From positions 124,001 to 188,000 of the forward strand of contig JAEUVX010000009.1 of NCBI GenBank assembly GCA_016786615.1: a DNA stretch of 64,000 nucleotides, written 5' to 3'. The notes under the pieces were generated by a model. It searched no databases, was not told the DNA's origin, and saw only the letters and a program-made list of their open reading frames with translations. Both the position numbers and the translations under genes were made by a program. Shown piece after piece: positions 32,168 through 40,220 of the stretch (the stretch's first letter is position 1; each line of letters starts with the position of its first letter). The stretch is from Flavipsychrobacter sp. (GTDB lineage Bacteria; Bacteroidota; Bacteroidia; Chitinophagales; Chitinophagaceae).

Positions 32168-33574
32168 ATGAGTGGCAGTAATGTGGAAGGTGGCTCGTTC
32201 AGAGATAAAGTAGCTACGGTAGATAAACAGGGTAAACGGATATGGATATTTCCGCAAAAACCTAAAGGTAAATTGTACAATGCGCGTACGTTGCTCAGTG
32301 TGTTTTACCTGTTAGTGCTTTTCATGCTTCCGTTTATTAAATACAAAGGGCATCCTTTATTTCTTATTAATATCCTTGAAAGAAAATTTATCCTGTTTGG
32401 CCAGATATTCTGGCCACAGGATTTTTTCATTTTCGGATTGGGGATGGTCATATTTATCATCTTTATCGCCCTGTTTACTGTAGTATTCGGCCGCATATTC
32501 TGCGGATGGGTTTGCCCGCAAACAATATTTATGGAACTCGTTTTCCGTAAAATAGAATACTGGATAGAAGGCGATGCAGCAGAACAACGCATACTGAAAA
32601 AACAAGCATGGAACGGCGATAAGATTTTCAAAAGAGTGATGAAGTGGACGGTGTTTTGGGCCATCAGTTTTTTGATTGCAAATACTTTTCTTGCATATAT
32701 TATCGGCATTGATGAATTACGCACTATTGTATCGGAACCTGTAAGTAAACACTTTGGCGGGTTTGTAGCCATAGTAATATTTACAACAGTGTTCTTTTTC
32801 GTTTTCTCGTGGATGCGCGAGCAGGTGTGTACGGTCGTTTGTCCGTATGGACGTATGCAAGGTGTGTTGCTTGATAAAAACTCTATTGTAGTCACCTATG
32901 ACCATGTGAGAGGTGAACCGCGGGGTAAGTATAAGAAGAATGAAGACCGTTCTCTGGGTGATTGTATTGACTGTAATCAGTGTGTGAAAGTATGCCCTAC
33001 AGGTATTGATATTCGCCACGGTACACAGTTGGAATGTACTAACTGTACAGCATGTATAGATGCGTGTGACAAGATGATGGATGCTGTTAATCTTCCTACA
33101 GGATTGATACGCTATGCTTCAGAAAACAATATCTCTCAGAAACAGCCGTACAGGTTTACTGGCAGGATGAAAGCATATACTGCTGTAATGCTGTTGCTAC
33201 TGGCAGTAGAAGTGTTCTTATTGACAAGCCGAACAGATGTAGGGATAACAATACTCCGTACACCCGGTCAGTTATACCAGGAGCAGCCAAATAATCAATT
33301 CAGTAATTTATACAATTACAAATTCCTGAATAAAACATACCAGAATAAGGTTTTGGAATTGAAACCTGAAGATTTCAATGGCACTATAAAACTTGTAGGG
33401 GAAGAACAACTGAAAGTGCCCAAAGAAAGTGCAGCATCAGGTTCTATGTTCATCTACATTGATAAAAAAGATATCAACCAAAGGAAAACAAAACTGAAAA
33501 TAGGTGTGTATGAAAATGGCAAAAAAATCAGCACAATCAATACATCATTTTTAGGACCATTCGGCGCTAACTAA
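32168..33574 (+). CDS. ccoG: cbb3 oxidase accessory ferredoxin-like membrane protein CcoG
   Basis: Polytopic protein that carries two 4Fe-4S clusters and helps reduce copper for the oxidase. Helices appear at about 40-60, 85-110, 160-185, 200-220 and 340-360. The Cys motifs CGWVCPQTIFMELVFRKIEYW, CTVVCPYGRMQG, CIDCNQCVKVCPTGIDIR near 265 and CTNCTACIDACD are all intact. A C-terminal periplasmic domain (FixG C-terminal, Ig-like) completes the 468 residues. It starts 27 nt after ccoP and ends 11 nt before the fixH gene. Confidence 0.94.
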   Translation: MSGSNVEGGSFRDKVATVDKQGKRIWIFPQKPKGKLYNARTLLSVFYLLVLFMLPFIKYKGHPLFLINILERKFILFGQIFWPQDFFIFGLGMVIFIIFIALFTVVFGRIFCGWVCPQTIFMELVFRKIEYWIEGDAAEQRILKKQAWNGDKIFKRVMKWTVFWAISFLIANTFLAYIIGIDELRTIVSEPVSKHFGGFVAIVIFTTVFFFVFSWMREQVCTVVCPYGRMQGVLLDKNSIVVTYDHVRGEPRGKYKKNEDRSLGDCIDCNQCVKVCPTGIDIRHGTQLECTNCTACIDACDKMMDAVNLPTGLIRYASENNISQKQPYRFTGRMKAYTAVMLLLLAVEVFLLTSRTDVGITILRTPGQLYQEQPNNQFSNLYNYKFLNKTYQNKVLELKPEDFNGTIKLVGEEQLKVPKESAASGSMFIYIDKKDINQRKTKLKIGVYENGKKISTINTSFLGPFGAN

Positions 33575-33585
33575 AACATAATCAA

Positions 33586-34035
33586 ATGAGTACAATTAAA
33601 ATAAATTGGGGGGCAAAAATAGCACTGTTATACGGCGGCTTTGTAGCACTGATAGTAATACTGGTGGCAGGTAGTATGCGACAGGATTTTGACCTGGTAG
33701 CCCCCGATTATTATAGTCAGGAAATAAAATATCAACAGGTGATAGATGCCGGTAAAAATCAGTCAGAGTTATCTGCGCCGGTTTCAGTATCTGCTAATGA
33801 AACTACAGTCAGCATAGATTTTCCGACGGAGTTTACAAATAAGGCAATAAGCGGAACGGTACAGTTTTATTCACCGGTTAATTCAGCCTGGGATAAGACA
33901 GTGAAAATAAATACTGCTGATAACAGCATGACAGTACCCAGAAGTGAGTTACAAGCAACAACTTATACTATCAAAATGAACTGGGAATCTGATGGTAAAA
34001 AATACTACCAGGAAACGTCGTTAAAACTTCGCTGA
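33586..34035 (+). CDS. ccoH: FixH/CcoH-like cbb3 assembly protein, 149 aa
   Basis: One N-terminal membrane helix (about residues 9-29, IALLYGGFVALIVILVAGSM) is followed by FDLVAPDYYSQEIKYQQVID, the FixH hallmark with the DYY segment, and a periplasmic beta domain. FixH/CcoH is needed for a stable cbb3 oxidase. The 149-aa length and the position between ccoG and the SafE-like gene are typical. It ends one base before the next start, so the genes are coupled. Confidence 0.88.
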   Translation: MSTIKINWGAKIALLYGGFVALIVILVAGSMRQDFDLVAPDYYSQEIKYQQVIDAGKNQSELSAPVSVSANETTVSIDFPTEFTNKAISGTVQFYSPVNSAWDKTVKINTADNSMTVPRSELQATTYTIKMNWESDGKKYYQETSLKLR

Positions 34036-34036
34036 G

Positions 34037-34747
34037 ATGAGCACTTTCACACTTTCTATGGCATTGCTTATGGGGCTGACAGGCAGCCTGCATTGTGCGG
34101 GTATGTGTGGCCCCATTGTATGGGTAATGCCATTTGGCATGATGAGCGGGTTTAAAAAGTGGTTGGGAATAGCTCTGTATCATATTGCACGCATAAGCGT
34201 ATACGCCGGTATGGCATTGGTGCTACATTCTTTCAAAAATCTGTTTCAGCCTCAGTGGCAGCAGTATGTATCTATAGCCTTAGGGCTGATATTACTGATA
34301 ACTGGCTTTATTTCTTTTATACCCAACAACAAAATAAAAGTATCGTTGCCATGGGCAGGCTTTGTAAAAACCCGGCTTGGCAAGTTTATAGGTAATCCTT
34401 CTTTGTTCAGTCTTACAATGGCAGGTTTGCTGAATGGTTTGTTGCCTTGTGGTTTGGAGTATATGGCATTATCATCTACCGTAACTGCACCAACACCTGC
34501 AGAAGCGGCCGTTCTAATGTACGCGTTTGGGCTCGGTACGGTACCGATGATGGTTGGGATTACAATATTGAAAAACAAAGCAGGATTTCTGCGGTTCAAT
34601 CATGTACGCAAACTGGTGCCTGTAATGATGTTTGTATTCGGTGCACTTTTTGTGGTACGTGGCATGAACCTCGGCATACCATATCTAAGCCCAAAAGTGG
34701 AGATAGAACAAAATGAAATAAAAGCAAGCTGCTGCCATAAAAAATGA
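34037..34747 (+). CDS. SafE/TauE-type membrane protein of the cbb3 cluster, 236 aa
   Basis: A six-helix protein of the sulfite exporter TauE/SafE or DsbD-like group (also annotated as urease accessory protein UreH domain). The N-terminal GLTGSLHCAGMCGP and the central GLLNGLLPCGLEY are the conserved Cys-Gly blocks, suggesting copper or disulfide transport in oxidase maturation. The C terminus has CCHKK, a possible metal-binding tail. It is the last clearly cbb3-linked gene of the operon, followed after 7 nt by a membrane protein of unknown function. The transported substrate is inferred only from context. Confidence 0.86.
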   Translation: MSTFTLSMALLMGLTGSLHCAGMCGPIVWVMPFGMMSGFKKWLGIALYHIARISVYAGMALVLHSFKNLFQPQWQQYVSIALGLILLITGFISFIPNNKIKVSLPWAGFVKTRLGKFIGNPSLFSLTMAGLLNGLLPCGLEYMALSSTVTAPTPAEAAVLMYAFGLGTVPMMVGITILKNKAGFLRFNHVRKLVPVMMFVFGALFVVRGMNLGIPYLSPKVEIEQNEIKASCCHKK

Positions 34748-34754
34748 TTGCACT

Positions 34755-35141
34755 ATGCGGATATTTGCAGGCATACTGATATTCTTACATGGGATTATTG
34801 CTGCATTTTGCGGCATTATATTGATGAGAGATGTAAGCGGTAGCGAAATAGGCTTGCAGGTATCGTTATTAGACAATAGCCCGTTTTCAGATTATTTTTA
34901 TCCCGGTCTGATACTATACACGATTTTAGGATTGGGTAGTATGCTGACAGGTATTTGCTGCTTTTTCAACATTAAGCATTTTCCTTTGATGCTGATAGCG
35001 GTAGGCAGTGGCATTATTATCTGGATTATTACACAAATGATAATGATACAGTTGCAATTTAATTTGCAATATGTAATAGGCAGTATTGGTTTGATAACAC
35101 TGATACTTGGGGTAGTATTACATCGCAGAGCTAACACATAA
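34755..35141 (+). CDS. Small four-helix membrane protein of unknown function, 128 aa
   Basis: The sequence has four hydrophobic helices (about 3-23, 45-68, 75-98 and 100-122) and almost no charged loops. It resembles many short Bacteroidota DUF membrane proteins, but I do not recognise the family. It follows the SafE gene by 7 nt, so it is probably part of the same transcript, although no oxidase function can be assigned. The next gene starts a new functional group (polysaccharide) after 66 nt. Confidence 0.6.
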   Translation: MRIFAGILIFLHGIIAAFCGIILMRDVSGSEIGLQVSLLDNSPFSDYFYPGLILYTILGLGSMLTGICCFFNIKHFPLMLIAVGSGIIIWIITQMIMIQLQFNLQYVIGSIGLITLILGVVLHRRANT

Positions 35142-35146
35142 ATCAG

Positions 35147-35158
35147 CAGGGTACCCTG
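35147..35158. promoter_or_regulatory. Perfect 12-bp palindrome in front of the phosphatase gene
   Basis: CAGGGTACCCTG lies 49 nt before the ATG at 35208 and is a perfect palindrome. It may be an operator. The cpsB-like promoter itself has only a weak -7 candidate, TACCTTCA. Confidence 0.35.
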
Positions 35159-35207
35159 TTTCGTTAAATAGCTGTACCTTCATGCCAATAGAGGAACTGA
35201 TATTATT

Positions 35208-35987
35208 ATGTTTTCTAAGTTGTTTGGAAGAAAAAAAGAAGCACCCGGGCTAAAGTACGCACCCAATAATCCGAATGGTTATGGTAATTGGTCTTTTTTA
35301 GGTACAGATATGCACTCGCATATGATACCAGGTGTAGATGATGGTGCACAAACAATAGAAGATAGCATTGCATTGATACAGCGATTGCAATCGATGGGAT
35401 ACAGAAGTGCAATCACCACCCCCCACATTAAGTACGACCATTATCCGAATAACAGTATCAATATTCAAGCGGGCCTGCATACATTACAACAAGCATTACA
35501 TGAGCACAATATCAATTTCCCGATAAGAGCTGCAGCGGAATATTATATTGATGACCACTTTATGCAGCTACTAGAAGCAGGAGACCTAATGCCGATTGTA
35601 GATAATCAGGTGTTGGTTGAAATCTCTTTTATGTTTGAACCGATACGTTTTGAAGATATTATTTTCAGAATACAAACTAAAGGCTACAAACCAATATTGG
35701 CGCACCCTGAACGCTATGCATACTATCATGGAAATATAGAGGCATACAGGGATTTGAGAGATAAAGGCTGTTATCTGCAATTAAATGTGTTATCACTATC
35801 GGGCTACTACGGACGGAGTGTGAAGATAGCAGCAGAACAAATATTATCTGCAGGACTGTATGATTATTGTGGTACAGATATGCACCATATCAAACATGCG
35901 GATAACCTGCATGGCATGTTGCAAACAGGTGTTATGCCCATACTGCAGCAGTATCCTTTCATGAATTCAAGGTTGCAGTTATTGTAA
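35208..35987 (+). CDS. CpsB/YwqE-type PHP tyrosine-protein phosphatase, 259 aa
   Basis: Manganese-dependent phosphatase of the PHP fold that removes phosphate from Wzc-type tyrosine kinases and so controls capsule or O-antigen length. Metal-binding motifs appear in order: DMHSHMIPGVDDG near 34-46, TTPHI, the LAHPERY motif and GTDMHH near the end. There is no signal peptide. A Wzc kinase lies in the same locus at 48308, which supports the pairing. The stop codon lies within the first copy of a 19-bp direct repeat. Confidence 0.88.
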   Translation: MFSKLFGRKKEAPGLKYAPNNPNGYGNWSFLGTDMHSHMIPGVDDGAQTIEDSIALIQRLQSMGYRSAITTPHIKYDHYPNNSINIQAGLHTLQQALHEHNINFPIRAAAEYYIDDHFMQLLEAGDLMPIVDNQVLVEISFMFEPIRFEDIIFRIQTKGYKPILAHPERYAYYHGNIEAYRDLRDKGCYLQLNVLSLSGYYGRSVKIAAEQILSAGLYDYCGTDMHHIKHADNLHGMLQTGVMPILQQYPFMNSRLQLL

Positions 35988-36000
35988 ACGTTTTGTTATC
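35982..36000 (+). repeat. 19-bp direct repeat, copy 1
   Basis: TTGTAAACGTTTTGTTATC occurs here, overlapping the cpsB-like stop codon, and again at 38254-38272. The two copies flank the epimerase and aminotransferase genes between them. Confidence 0.65.
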
Positions 36001-36012
36001 CGGATGTTTTTA

Positions 36013-36029
36013 ATGCGTTAATAACGCAT
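36013..36029. promoter_or_regulatory. Perfect inverted repeat upstream of the epimerase gene
   Basis: ATGCGTTA (36013-36020), one spacer base and TAACGCAT (36022-36029) form a perfect 8-bp inverted repeat. Its centre is 38 bp before a -7 box at 36059. It looks like a site for a dimeric repressor or activator. Confidence 0.45.
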
Positions 36030-36058
36030 AATACTTATATGCTGTACTTCCCGGTAGT

Positions 36059-36066
36059 TATATTTG
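36059..36066 (+). promoter_or_regulatory. Candidate -7 box of the epimerase-aminotransferase unit
   Basis: TATATTTG matches TAnnTTTG exactly and ends 48 nt before the ATG at 36115. No clear -33 TTG is seen. Confidence 0.45.
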
Positions 36067-36114
36067 CTATTCACAAAACTACGTTCACCCGAATAAGAAA
36101 CACAAGTTTACACT

Positions 36115-37092
36115 ATGTCAAAAACGATACTGGTAACAGGTGGTGCAGGCTATATAGGCTCTGTACTTACAAGGCAATTATTAGATAAAGGCTATCAGGT
36201 AAGGGTTATGGATAACCTGATGTATGGTGGAGAGCCAATCATAGACCTGCTGAATCTCCCGAATTTCGAATTTGTAAAAGGTGATATCCGCAATGAAGCG
36301 GATGTGCGTGTTGCAATGAAAGGGATTGACTGTGTTGCACACCTTGCTTCAATAGTAGGTGACCCGGCATGTGCCAAACAACCGGAACTGGCAAAGTCTA
36401 CAAACCTCGAAGGCAGTAAGATGCTATACACTATTGCCAATGAAATGGGTGCCTCAAAATTTGTATTTGCATCTACCTGCAGCAACTATGGAAAGATGGC
36501 TGATCCTGAAGCGTTTGTAACTGAAGAGTCAGAAACAGCACCTGTATCGTTGTATGCTGAAACAAAAGTAGCTGTAGAACAATTCCTGCTTTCACAGCCT
36601 AAGACAAATAATTGTAAGCCTACCTGCCTACGTTTTTCTACAGTATATGGTTTGTCATTGCGTCCTCGCTTTGATTTGACAGTGAATGAATTTGCGAAAG
36701 AGCTGGCACTCGGCAGGGAACTGGTAATATTTGGCGAACAGTTCTGGCGCCCTTACTGCCATGTGTACGATCTGGCACGCTCTGTTGTTACTGTAATAGA
36801 AGCAGCAGCTGAAATAGTTTCTTTCGATGTATTTAATGTTGGCGATACGTCTGAAAACTATCAGAAGAAAATGATAGTTGATGAGGTGATGAAGTTTATA
36901 CCGGATGCAAAAATAAAGTATGTATCTAAAAACGAAGACCCACGTGACTATCGTGTAAATTTTGATAAGATAAAAAACAAACTTGGTTTTGAGTTGATGT
37001 TTAAAGTGCCGGATGGTATAGCACAGATAAAGAAAGTGCTTGATGATGGCTTTATCTTAAATCCTGACGATAATAAATACAAAAATGTATAA
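36115..37092 (+). CDS. Nucleotide-sugar epimerase/dehydratase, extended SDR family, 325 aa
   Basis: Cytoplasmic NAD-dependent enzyme acting on nucleotide sugars. The Rossmann motif GGAGYIG is at about residues 8-14, the Tyr-Lys pair is in SLYAETKVAVE, and FASTCSNYG supplies the Ser/Thr. The C-terminal half (LSLRPRFDLTVNEFAKELALG) fits the UDP-sugar 4-epimerase or 4,6-dehydratase group. It overlaps the next gene by 8 nt. The exact reaction is not evident. The pair with a DegT-like aminotransferase suggests an amino sugar step. Confidence 0.87.
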   Translation: MSKTILVTGGAGYIGSVLTRQLLDKGYQVRVMDNLMYGGEPIIDLLNLPNFEFVKGDIRNEADVRVAMKGIDCVAHLASIVGDPACAKQPELAKSTNLEGSKMLYTIANEMGASKFVFASTCSNYGKMADPEAFVTEESETAPVSLYAETKVAVEQFLLSQPKTNNCKPTCLRFSTVYGLSLRPRFDLTVNEFAKELALGRELVIFGEQFWRPYCHVYDLARSVVTVIEAAAEIVSFDVFNVGDTSENYQKKMIVDEVMKFIPDAKIKYVSKNEDPRDYRVNFDKIKNKLGFELMFKVPDGIAQIKKVLDDGFILNPDDNKYKNV

Positions 37093-38227
37093 CGATACTA
37101 TCCGATTCATCAGAGAAACATTCAAAGAGCCGGAGGCTTTTATTCCGTTGCATGCACCATACTTTGGTGGCAATGAAAAGAAGTATTTGCTCGACACCAT
37201 CGATTCTACATTTGTTTCTTCAGTTGGTGCTTATGTGAACCAATTTGAAGAAATGATGCAGGAGATAACAGGAGCGAAATATGCTATCGCAACTACCAAT
37301 GGTACCACTGCATTGCACCTGGCACTGATTGTTTCCGGCGTTAAACGAGATGAAGAAGTCATAACGCAGCCGCTCACTTTCGTAGCAACTGCTAATGCGA
37401 TAACACATGCACAAGGCATACCTGTTTTTGTAGATGTAGATAAAGATACGATGGGCCTTTCGCCTAAAGCACTGGAAGACTTTCTTGCAGCAAATGCAGA
37501 AGTGAAAGACGGTAAGTGCATTAATAAGACTACAGGCAGGCGAATAGCAGCTTGTGTGCCAATGCATACATTTGGCTTCCCTTGCAGGATAGATGATATT
37601 GCTGCTGTATGTAAACGCTACAACATAGCATTGCTAGAAGATGCAGCAGAGTCTTTAGGTACATATTATAAGGGGCAACACACAGGCAATTTCGGATTAG
37701 TAGCTGCATTCAGCTTCAACGGTAATAAGACTGTAACATGTGGTGGTGGTGGTGCTATCATCACCAACGATGAAAAGTTGGCACAGCATGCCAAACATTT
37801 ATCTACCACAGCTAAGATACCACACCCGTATGAGTTTGTACATGATGAGGTAGGCTACAACTATCGTATGCCAAACCTGAATGCCGCAGTAGCCTGTGCA
37901 CAACTTGAACAACTACCAATTATCCTTGATAATAAACGTGAGCTGGCAGATACGTACAAGAACTATTTTGCAGACATTGATATACAGTTTGTAACCGAAG
38001 CTGTAGATGGCAAAGCCAACTATTGGTTGAATACTGTAGTATTGAAAGACCTTGATGCTCGCGATGCTTTTCTGAAAGCAACAAACGATAGCAAGGTAAT
38101 GACGCGTCCTATCTGGAAGCTGATGAATAAGCTCAAGATGTATGAGCATTGCCAATGCGGGCCATTAGAAAACGCGCAATGGCTGGAGGACAGAGTGGTT
38201 AATATCCCCAGTAGCTACAGACCTTAA
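37085..38227 (+). CDS. LegC-like nucleotide-sugar aminotransferase (DegT family), 380 aa
   Basis: PLP-dependent aminotransferase that adds an amino group to a keto sugar nucleotide. The family blocks are FVSSVGAYVNQFEEMM, TNGTTALHLAL, LEDAAESLG and FSFNGNKTVTCGGGG with the PLP Lys near residue 215. The opening (FIRETFKEPEAFIPLHAPYFGG) resembles the LegC/PseC-type group. LegB and LegI partners are not seen. A perfect 15-bp hairpin follows the stop codon. Confidence 0.87.
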   Translation: MYNDTIRFIRETFKEPEAFIPLHAPYFGGNEKKYLLDTIDSTFVSSVGAYVNQFEEMMQEITGAKYAIATTNGTTALHLALIVSGVKRDEEVITQPLTFVATANAITHAQGIPVFVDVDKDTMGLSPKALEDFLAANAEVKDGKCINKTTGRRIAACVPMHTFGFPCRIDDIAAVCKRYNIALLEDAAESLGTYYKGQHTGNFGLVAAFSFNGNKTVTCGGGGAIITNDEKLAQHAKHLSTTAKIPHPYEFVHDEVGYNYRMPNLNAAVACAQLEQLPIILDNKRELADTYKNYFADIDIQFVTEAVDGKANYWLNTVVLKDLDARDAFLKATNDSKVMTRPIWKLMNKLKMYEHCQCGPLENAQWLEDRVVNIPSSYRP

Positions 38228-38232
38228 TTTTT

Positions 38233-38267
38233 CAAAACGTTTACAAGAAACCCTTGTAAACGTTTTG
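38233..38267 (+). terminator. Perfect 15-bp terminator hairpin after the first aminotransferase
   Basis: CAAAACGTTTACAAG (38233-38247) and CTTGTAAACGTTTTG (38253-38267) enclose a 5-nt loop AAACC. It contains no GC-rich core but the arms are long. Its right arm forms most of the second 19-bp repeat copy. Confidence 0.6.
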
Positions 38268-38272
38268 TTATC
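38254..38272 (+). repeat. 19-bp direct repeat, copy 2
   Basis: Identical to 35982-36000. This copy includes the right half of the hairpin; the first copy lacks the left half. Confidence 0.65.
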
Positions 38273-38445
38273 AGCTTGTTTACTTCTTGTTATTCCATTC
38301 TGAATATTTTGTTACGGTGTGTGTGCCGTAGTATCTTTAAAACATATCCACTGCACGTAAGTGTTATGCACTTTGAAGCAGGTATATTATGGTTGTATTC
38401 GCATATAATCATGGGTATCTTTATTACAAAAAATAAACACACACA

Positions 38446-39504
38446 ATGACAAGCAACATTGAAAGGCACGTCATATTCGGGCATCAATCGGTAAGGGATG
38501 CTTTTATCAAACTGGAAGACCTGAAGGTTGACCCGATACTTATCGTAGCGGATGAAAACATGAAGCTGTTAGGTTCGCTGACAGACGGCGACTTGCGTAG
38601 GGGCTTCATAAATGGGTTGACGATTATAAATCACACCATTAAAGATTACATTCAACCAGATCCGCTTTTCATATACCAGGATGAACTTTACAAAGCAGAT
38701 ATCAGTTCGCTGCGCAATCTCAACTTCCTTGTAATACCGATTGTAAACAGGAATATGGTAATAACCGGTGTGCTTAATCTGACGCAGGTACAAACCATAC
38801 TACCGGTAGATGTTGTGATAATGGCAGGTGGGCGTGGGCAAAGGCTTATGCCACTAACCGAGCATACACCAAAGCCAATGTTGCCGGTGGGTTTTAAGCC
38901 TATACTGGAACATAATGTTGACAGGCTTGTAAAATTCGGCATCAAAAATATATGTATCAGCGTCAATTATCTGGCAGATGCTATTATCAGCTATTTTGGT
39001 GATGGCAGTAGTAAGGGAATTTCTATAAAGTACGTTTTTGAAGATAAGCCGATGGGTACTATGGGTTCAGTAAAACTTTGTAGCCAATTAACCCACGATT
39101 ATATACTAGTGATGAACTCTGATCTGTTGACAACAATAGATTATGAAGCATTTTACCAGACATTTATTAAGAGTGGTGCGGATATGGCAGTGGCAACCAC
39201 AGGCTATCAGGTAGATGTACCCTATGGTGTATTGGAGGTTTCATCCAACAACTTTGTGAACTCTCTGAAAGAAAAACCACGCTATACATACTACTCCAAT
39301 GCCGGCATCTACCTTATAAAAAGGCAATTGTTGACCATGATACCCGATAATGAGTTTTATAATGTGACTGATTTGATGGATGCGCTGATTAAATATGGTA
39401 AATCAATAATATCATTCCCGATATTAGGTTATTGGTTAGATATTGGGAAGCCTGAGGATTATGCAAAAGCTCAGGAAGATGTTAAGTATATTAATCTGAC
39501 TTAA
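38446..39504 (+). CDS. CBS-domain nucleotidyltransferase (PtmE-like), 352 aa
   Basis: Two CBS domains occupy about residues 1-120 (VADENMKLLGSLTDGDLRRG and NFLVIPIVNRNMVITGVL) and a nucleotidyltransferase domain follows. The signature MAGGRGQRLMPLTEHTPKPM lies near 126-145. Such enzymes activate a sugar phosphate with NTP; the CBS-fused form is known from legionaminic or heptose pathways (PtmE, HddC). In this locus it would supply an NDP-sugar next to the LegC-like aminotransferase. The exact sugar is unknown. A 166-bp gap with a small ORF and hairpin follows. Confidence 0.83.
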   Translation: MTSNIERHVIFGHQSVRDAFIKLEDLKVDPILIVADENMKLLGSLTDGDLRRGFINGLTIINHTIKDYIQPDPLFIYQDELYKADISSLRNLNFLVIPIVNRNMVITGVLNLTQVQTILPVDVVIMAGGRGQRLMPLTEHTPKPMLPVGFKPILEHNVDRLVKFGIKNICISVNYLADAIISYFGDGSSKGISIKYVFEDKPMGTMGSVKLCSQLTHDYILVMNSDLLTTIDYEAFYQTFIKSGADMAVATTGYQVDVPYGVLEVSSNNFVNSLKEKPRYTYYSNAGIYLIKRQLLTMIPDNEFYNVTDLMDALIKYGKSIISFPILGYWLDIGKPEDYAKAQEDVKYINLT

Positions 39505-39531
39505 TATTTAAATTGGTTTGATTAGAATACC

Positions 39532-39651
39532 ATGAAAACAATTACAGGGCTTGCATTTTTTATAAGAATGAGTAACTTTATTACTCGTTCTTGTGTTGAG
39601 CCTGTGGCTGACAATGGCGAAGCCATGTCGTTACAAGTTAAAGTTCTTTAG
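39532..39651 (+). CDS. Candidate short leader ORF of 39 codons
   Basis: An ATG at 39532 opens a 39-codon frame ending TAG at 39649-39651, 19 nt before the winged-helix gene. The predicted peptide begins MKTITGLAFFIRMSNFITRS and shows no recognised motif and no good ribosome-binding site. A 12-bp hairpin lies inside it. Its place directly ahead of a regulator and an antiterminator makes a leader-peptide or attenuator role possible. It may equally be a chance frame. Confidence 0.35.
   Translation: MKTITGLAFFIRMSNFITRSCVEPVADNGEAMSLQVKVL
39564..39592 (+). promoter_or_regulatory. Leader hairpin ahead of the antiterminator genes
   Basis: AAGAATGAGTAA (39564-39575), loop CTTTA and TTACTCGTTCTT (39581-39592) form a 12-bp stem in RNA with one G-U pair. 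There is no U-run directly after it, so it is a leader structure rather than a standard terminator. Confidence 0.45.
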
Positions 39652-39670
39652 ATAGTACCGGTTTTTAAGT

Positions 39671-40213
39671 ATGCTGGAAACGTTAATATCATCCCGAACA
39701 AGGATAAAGTTGTTGCTGAGGTTGTTTTTGAACCCCGGCACCACTGCCTATTTGCGTGGTCTCGCTGATGAGTTTGATGAAAGTACTAACTCTATACGTG
39801 TAGAATTGAACCGCTTTGAAGATGCAGGCATGATTGTATCTGAAAGCAGGGGCAATAAAAAAATGTATAAAGCAAATGACAGACATCCGTTGTTTGGCGA
39901 CTTGCGAAGCATATTGATGAAGTATATAGGTATAGACAGGGTGATAGAAGTGGTAATAGACAGAATGGGTAAAGTGGATAGATTATATCTGACAGGAGAT
40001 TATGCAAAAGGTAAGGATTCGGGAATAATAGATTTGGTGCTGGTGGGTGATATTGATAAGGAATACCTTGTGAAGATGGTGAGCAAAGCGGAAAAATTAA
40101 TAGACAGAAAAGTCAGGTTTTTGACATACGACAGTACAGAATGGAATAACTACCAACACAGTATGAACGGAGCAGGAAAAGAAAAATACCTGCTATTGTG
40201 GGAGAATAAATAA
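39671..40213 (+). CDS. Winged-helix protein with nucleotidyltransferase-like domain, 180 aa
   Basis: The N-terminal 85 residues form an ArsR-like winged helix (LLLRLFLNPGTTAYLRGLAD, FDESTNSIRVELNRFEDAGM). The rest resembles a minimal nucleotidyltransferase fold: LTGDYAKGKDSGIIDLVLVG stands where active enzymes have GSxARG with two Asp. Only one Asp remains, so catalysis is doubtful. The partner gene downstream is an UpxY-like NusG, 7 nt away; similar pairs occur at the head of polysaccharide loci. A role in controlling the locus is likely but unproven. Confidence 0.7.
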   Translation: MLETLISSRTRIKLLLRLFLNPGTTAYLRGLADEFDESTNSIRVELNRFEDAGMIVSESRGNKKMYKANDRHPLFGDLRSILMKYIGIDRVIEVVIDRMGKVDRLYLTGDYAKGKDSGIIDLVLVGDIDKEYLVKMVSKAEKLIDRKVRFLTYDSTEWNNYQHSMNGAGKEKYLLLWENK

Positions 40214-40220
40214 TAGAAAA

